Of a stretch of DNA of 64,000 nucleotides, positions 60,416 to 64,000 are shown piece by piece. Position numbers and translations under genes: made by a program. The stretch is taken from NCBI GenBank assembly GCA_021442155.1, contig CM038221.1, forward strand, positions 26,813,906 through 26,877,905, in the 5' to 3' direction. Position 1 is the first letter of the stretch; each line of letters starts with the position of its first letter. The notes below the pieces were generated by a model. That model had not been told where the DNA came from and ran no database searches. It was given only the letters and a program-made list of their open reading frames with translations. This stretch comes from Cymbidium sinense (lineage: Eukaryota > Streptophyta > Magnoliopsida > Asparagales > Orchidaceae).

Positions 60416-61275
60416 TGTTGCGTGCTAGAAAACCAGTTGTGGTAGAGTGAAAATTTACGCTTTAGCCTTGTTATGAAATCCAGCACACACAGGTATTTAA
60501 AGAGTGAACAAGAAAACTCCAGAAATTTTTATGTGGAAAAACCTCGAAAAGAGAAAAAATCACGGGGCCTAGCCCAGTAAGAATCTTCCACTATGTATTT
60601 ATTTTTGAGTACAAAATTTCCTGATAACGGGATTACAAAATTGTACATGAGAAGGACTGATAATGAGAATCGAGAATCGACAATGTCATAGTCACATTCA
60701 GTTGTAACAATCAAGTGGTAGAAGAGATGATGATGAACAATGGGATCGTGATTGATGATGAAGGTCATCATGATGGTGACCGATGGATTGACAACGTAAG
60801 GATTAGATGGCGACGGTGGCATGGGTGGTGAACCGCCGAGTGTGATGATTGCTTAGGATTTTCAAGCTTTAGAGCTCTCTCCTCTCTCTTGCTTGAGCCT
60901 CCCTCATATGAGGAATAAGAGACTATTTATAGATTGGAGGAGTGGCGTCTCTGTAAATACATACAAAATCTGAACCACTCCACTTCATCGGACGGCTCAG
61001 AATGATTCTTTTGATCATTTGATATATTTTAAGTATTTGAATGCTCAAACAAAGTTGAAATTATGAGATCTTGAGCTTGTTAGATTCGGCTCGTCAAGAC
61101 GCTCGATTTGACTATAAACACTCTATGCTTAAGAGCTATTTATGGATTTAACTGATATCCCAAAGTTTCAAATGATATTTTAAGTACTTGATCTCGACTA
61201 GTTTCAACTGAGGATCAACTTGCTTTTGAGATCAAGATTCATGCTTCAACTAGTAGAATTTTCAATGTCATATCA
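60416..61275 (-). repeat. 5' LTR of the outer element (860 bp)
   Basis: It runs from TGTTGCGTGCTAG to ATGTCATATCA and matches 17965-18862. The minus-strand TATAAATA box is the complement of 60924-60931. The GC-rich patch of the other LTR is shorter here. AGAAC follows at 61276-61280. Confidence 0.92.
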
Positions 61276-61595
61276 AGAACAAATACTATATTTAATCTTA
61301 AAGAACTAACAAAAAATATCACTCTTATTCACAAACAAAAGAGAGAGAGAGAGAGATCAATATCATAAAATTTTGCCATAACCCAAATACACATGGTCTG
61401 CAACTACTAGGAATGCAGAAATACTAGAAGAAAGAAGTGTTAACTAGTATTCTAACTCATTAATAAAAAATAGGGGCAAAAGAAACTTTCAGATATATTT
61501 ATCAAAATAAATAAATAATGAGCAAATTTTTTTAATTGTTATTATTATGGGGCATATAAAGTACAATATTTTATTACAAATTTTATTAGAAAAGG

Positions 61596-61862
61596 GATTT
61601 ACATACACACAAAAATAATTCTTATATATTTATATAATTAATACCAACATTTTAATATTCTTTATATAATACTAGTGGGCCAATCATATTAAAATATAAG
61701 AAGATTTACATACATACCACATAATTTTTATGCATTTCATATATCTAACACCTAAAATATGATATTTACTATTTACTATCTACCAATTTCTTATCATTGA
61801 AAAGGTACATTTTAGATTAAAATAAATAAATTATAATAATTATTGTGTGTAGAAAGATTCAG
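61596..61862. mobile_element. MITE-family arms, rearranged
   Basis: Two left arms of the GATTTACATAC family lie at about 61596 and 61703. A right-arm-like ATTATTGTGTGTAGAAAGAT lies at about 61838-61862. A further right arm is at 63250-63340 (ATGTAAATACGTAAGAATTATGTGG). The simplest view is a MITE split by the solo LTR at 61894-63114, with another relative overlapping it. The rest of 61281-61893 shows only a GA microsatellite at about 61330 and no gene. Confidence 0.55.
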
Positions 61863-61893
61863 ATCGATAGAGTAGAAGAATTTGATGTTTTAG

Positions 61894-63114
61894 TGTTGCG
61901 GGAAATTTCTACACACACAGCATAATAGTTTGAGAGATATCATGATTTTTATGTGAAAAACTCAAAAAGGGAGAAACCACGGGGCTTAGTCCACTTATAA
62001 ATAATTTCACTATATCAGTATTTGTTACAATTATTATCATGTCTCCAAAGTTGGAGAAGGATAGCTTACAATAATAGGTTTTGTGAGTAGGTTCACTCAA
62101 TTAGCGACAAAGGCTTCGCTTGAGGTGGTAGTCTGACAATTTGACGATAACAATTGAGTGATGGTGATGGTGTAGAACCCAATGGTGATCGGCGCGTGAC
62201 CAAAGGACGAACAATGAGCAATAGTGGTAGCCAACAACAACGGCGTGGCAGACTGGTTGCGGCCAGACCAGAAATGCGAAGCAATAGAGGTGGTTGGCGA
62301 TGAGCAACAGTAATGGCTGGTGGTGGTCCAATGACAGTCGGGAGGTGACAACTGACGGTGGTGACCGGCTGTGACCAACGGTGAGGGCCGACGATGAGCA
62401 ACAGTGGTGGCTGGCGGTGGTTCAATGACGGTTGGGAGGTGGCAGCTGGCAGTGATGACCGACGGCGGCGACGGTTGTAACCAACAGTAATAGTGGTGGC
62501 CGACGGTGATTCGGTGACGGTCTGACCGTAGTAACCGATGATGGTGACTGGCGCCAGCGACCGGCGGCGATCCGACAATGATCGACTGGTGGTCTGATTA
62601 TGCTTTGAGATTCTTCAAGTATCAGAGCATTCTCTCCTCTTCAGCTTAGATCCCCCCTATGTGAAGAATGAGGGGCTATTTATAGATTATATGAGTAACA
62701 TTTCTATAAATGCAGACAAAATCTAAACCATCCCATTGGACAGTTCAAAATAATCCATCTGATCATCTCATGTATTTTAAGTATTTGAATGCTCAAATAA
62801 AGTCAGAATTAAGAGATCTTAGACTTGTTAGATTCGGTTCTTCAAGACACTCGATTTGACTATATCATGTTATATTTAGAAGCTATTTAGAGATCCGACT
62901 GATATCCTAAAGTTTTCAATTATATTTTAAATATTTGATTTGAGTTAGTCTCGACTCAAAATAAGATTGCTTTCGATTTAATTAATGTGTTTTATATCAA
63001 TTCTAGATGATCAAAAGAGAGTTTGAAAGATTAAGATTTTGGTTCTAAGTGATGTTCAATAATGCATATATCAAGATTTGTGCTTTAACTAAAAATTTTT
63101 TCAGTGACATATGA
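61894..63114 (-). mobile_element. Diverged solo LTR of the outer element's family
   Basis: It begins TGTTGCGGGAAATTTCTACA and ends TCAGTGACATATGA. Landmarks are shared with the outer LTRs: GTGAAAAACTCAAAAAGGGA, GGGCTATTTATAGATT (minus-strand TATA complement at 62677-62684), TATTTGAATGCTCAAA and TTAGATTCGG. There is no internal region next to it. It is longer than the other LTRs because a GC-rich block is expanded at 62160-62580. The ORFs there (for example 62093-62578 minus) are products of that repeat. No target duplication is evident. Confidence 0.75.
62270..62570. repeat. GC-rich ~95-bp minisatellite in the solo LTR
   Basis: GATGAGCAACAGTRRTGGCT starts at about 62298 and 62392, followed by GGTGGTYCAATGACRGTYGG and GAC-GGTGGTGACCG-type phrases. 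Shorter GGTGGC/GACGGTGA motifs continue on both sides. Confidence 0.7.
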
Positions 63115-63128
63115 GTAATATTGAAGAT

Positions 63129-63248
<120 letters not shown>

Positions 63249-63426
63249 TTAAAATTATATATATAAATATTAAAATTTATATATAAAATATTAAGATATG
63301 TAAATACGTAAGAATTATGTGGTCTTTATGTATTTATGGAAAAAAAAAAAATCAGCTCAAACCGAGTTAACCGGCTTGCTCGCAGCCCTGCTCCAAGCCG
63401 GAGTTTCGTTCGGATGGGAGGGGAAA

Positions 63427-63434
63427 TATAAAAG
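63427..63434 (+). promoter_or_regulatory. TATA box of the SAP30BP-like gene
   Basis: TATAAAAG lies 81 bases before the ATG in otherwise GC-richer sequence. Transcription would begin near 63457-63465, giving a short leader (...CCAGCGTGTAAACT) before ATGGCGG. Confidence 0.75.
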
Positions 63435-63507
63435 AAGCCAGTTGATCGCCGGGGAGCAAGATAGAAAGACACTGTGAGAGAGTTACCGTTTCTCCAGCGT
63501 GTAAACT

Positions 63508-63945
63508 ATGGCGGCGGAAGCCGAGGGAATCACCCTCCTTTCCATGTACGATGATGACGAGGAGGACGAAGAAGCTATCGTCGCACCGTCGGAAGGTAAC
63601 GGCAATGGCAACGGCGAAGAAGCGAACGAGATCTCCAGAGTTGATAACGTCAGCAGCGACCGCCTGACGCTTCCAATTCGCGATAATACCCCTCAAATTG
63701 TTACCTCTTCTCCGATTCGCAAAACCCCGAGGAGTTCCTCGCCGCAGCGGACTCTCTCGTGGCAGCAGCGGGTTTCTGGGCCTCAGCCATCTTCTCCTGT
63801 TAGCTTGGTTACTCACACACCTCCTCCGTCTCCTGTGCCTCTTTTTTCTTTGCAGGAGCCTGCTGTTGGTCGGCGAGTGCTTAGAGGTGCACTAACGATA
63901 GTGGATTACGCCCATGATGAGGCTGCCATGTCTCCTGAAACCGAG
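63508..63945 (+). CDS. SAP30-binding-protein (HCNGP)-like gene, first exon
   Basis: The product starts MAAEAEGITLLSMYDDDEED, an opening typical of plant HCNGP/SAP30BP proteins. An acidic, then serine/proline-rich, low-complexity stretch follows, leading to the family block LTIVDYAHDEAAMSPETE at the end. These nuclear proteins are linked to transcriptional co-repression and RNA processing in animals; the plant role is less clear. The start codon has a good context (AACTATGGCG) and a TATA box 81 bases upstream. The exon probably ends at 63945, because the open frame runs on only six codons to a stop. The donor would be GC (GAG|GCAATT). The rest of the gene lies beyond the window. This is the only gene here that looks intact and host-derived. 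Confidence 0.8.
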
Positions 63946-64000
63946 GCAATTCGTTTTATATGATTTTGAATTTCAATTTCGTTGTTAGGGTTCTTTGTAC
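63946..64000 (+). other. Start of intron 1 of the SAP30BP-like gene
   Basis: T-rich sequence after the presumed donor (GCAATTCGTTTTATATGATT), continuing past the window edge. Confidence 0.5.

Larger units (their letters stand above)
17965..61275 (-). mobile_element. Outer Ty3/gypsy Tat-lineage LTR retrotransposon, split by nested insertions
   Basis: It is bounded by 0.86-0.90-kb LTRs in direct orientation and a 5-bp target duplication. The polyprotein runs right to left: gag 59392-60355, PR 58483-58722, RT, RNase H, archaeal-type RNase H and integrase down to 55058. The aRH places it in the Tat lineage, as does an antisense extra gene near the 3' LTR. The Ogre-like element (about 19039-52631) sits within that antisense gene. 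Without the insert the element is about 9.7 kb. Every domain has stops or frameshifts. Confidence 0.92.

Noticed and set aside
62093..62578. 161-codon minus-strand ORF and two overlapping ones
   Set aside because: They are products of a GC-rich minisatellite in the solo LTR. Composition is low-complexity and relatives lack the frame.
63367..63816. 149-codon minus-strand ORF over the host gene's first exon
   Set aside because: It is antisense to a recognised exon and crosses its promoter. It is an artefact of GC-rich sequence.

Overview
This is nuclear DNA of a flowering plant. The window is AT-rich, gene-poor and built almost entirely of transposable elements. The only ordinary host gene I can support starts in the last 600 bases. 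Its GC-rich first exon is weakly monocot-like, but I cannot name a species.

Layout. (1) 1-3400: the remains of a Mutator-like (MULE) transposase gene on the minus strand, then AT-rich spacer with a ~140-bp tandem array. (2) 3457-16936: a ~6.5-6.7-kb non-coding unit present twice in direct tandem. The unit carries microsatellites, a foldback and a TIR element at matching places. Short TIR-like ends and a 5 x 16-bp array mark its junctions. (3) 17965-61275: a three-level nest of retroelements. (4) 61281-63340: MITE arms split by a diverged solo LTR of the outer family, then a long (AT)n tract. (5) 63427-64000: TATA box and first exon of a SAP30-binding-protein (HCNGP)-like gene.

The nest. The outer element is a Ty3/gypsy Tat-lineage retrotransposon on the minus strand. 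It has ~0.9-kb LTRs (17965-18862 and 60416-61275), a perfect 5-bp target duplication AGAAC, broken gag-pol with an archaeal-type RNase H (aRH), and an antisense extra gene. Inside that antisense gene sits an Ogre-like Tat element on the plus strand (about 19039-52631). Its LTRs are 7.3-7.4 kb, its primer-binding site is of tRNA-Arg type, and it carries ORF1/gag/PR/RT/RH/aRH/INT and 3' satellite-like arrays. Inside the Ogre integrase sits an endogenous pararetrovirus (Caulimoviridae, minus strand, 34845-42500). It is 7.66 kb, one genome length, opened next to its Met-tRNA primer site and flanked by a 14-bp direct repeat. The order of nesting gives the order of insertion: outer, Ogre, virus. All three are broken by stops and frameshifts.

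Most unusual points. The viral primer site is repeated four times at exactly 66-bp spacing, each next to its own inverted copy. The viral insertion has a target-site-like duplication. The giant Ogre LTR contains a three-exon gene-like ORF that is open only in the 3' LTR. That LTR also holds repeated hairpins, some with TTCG loops, in both copies.
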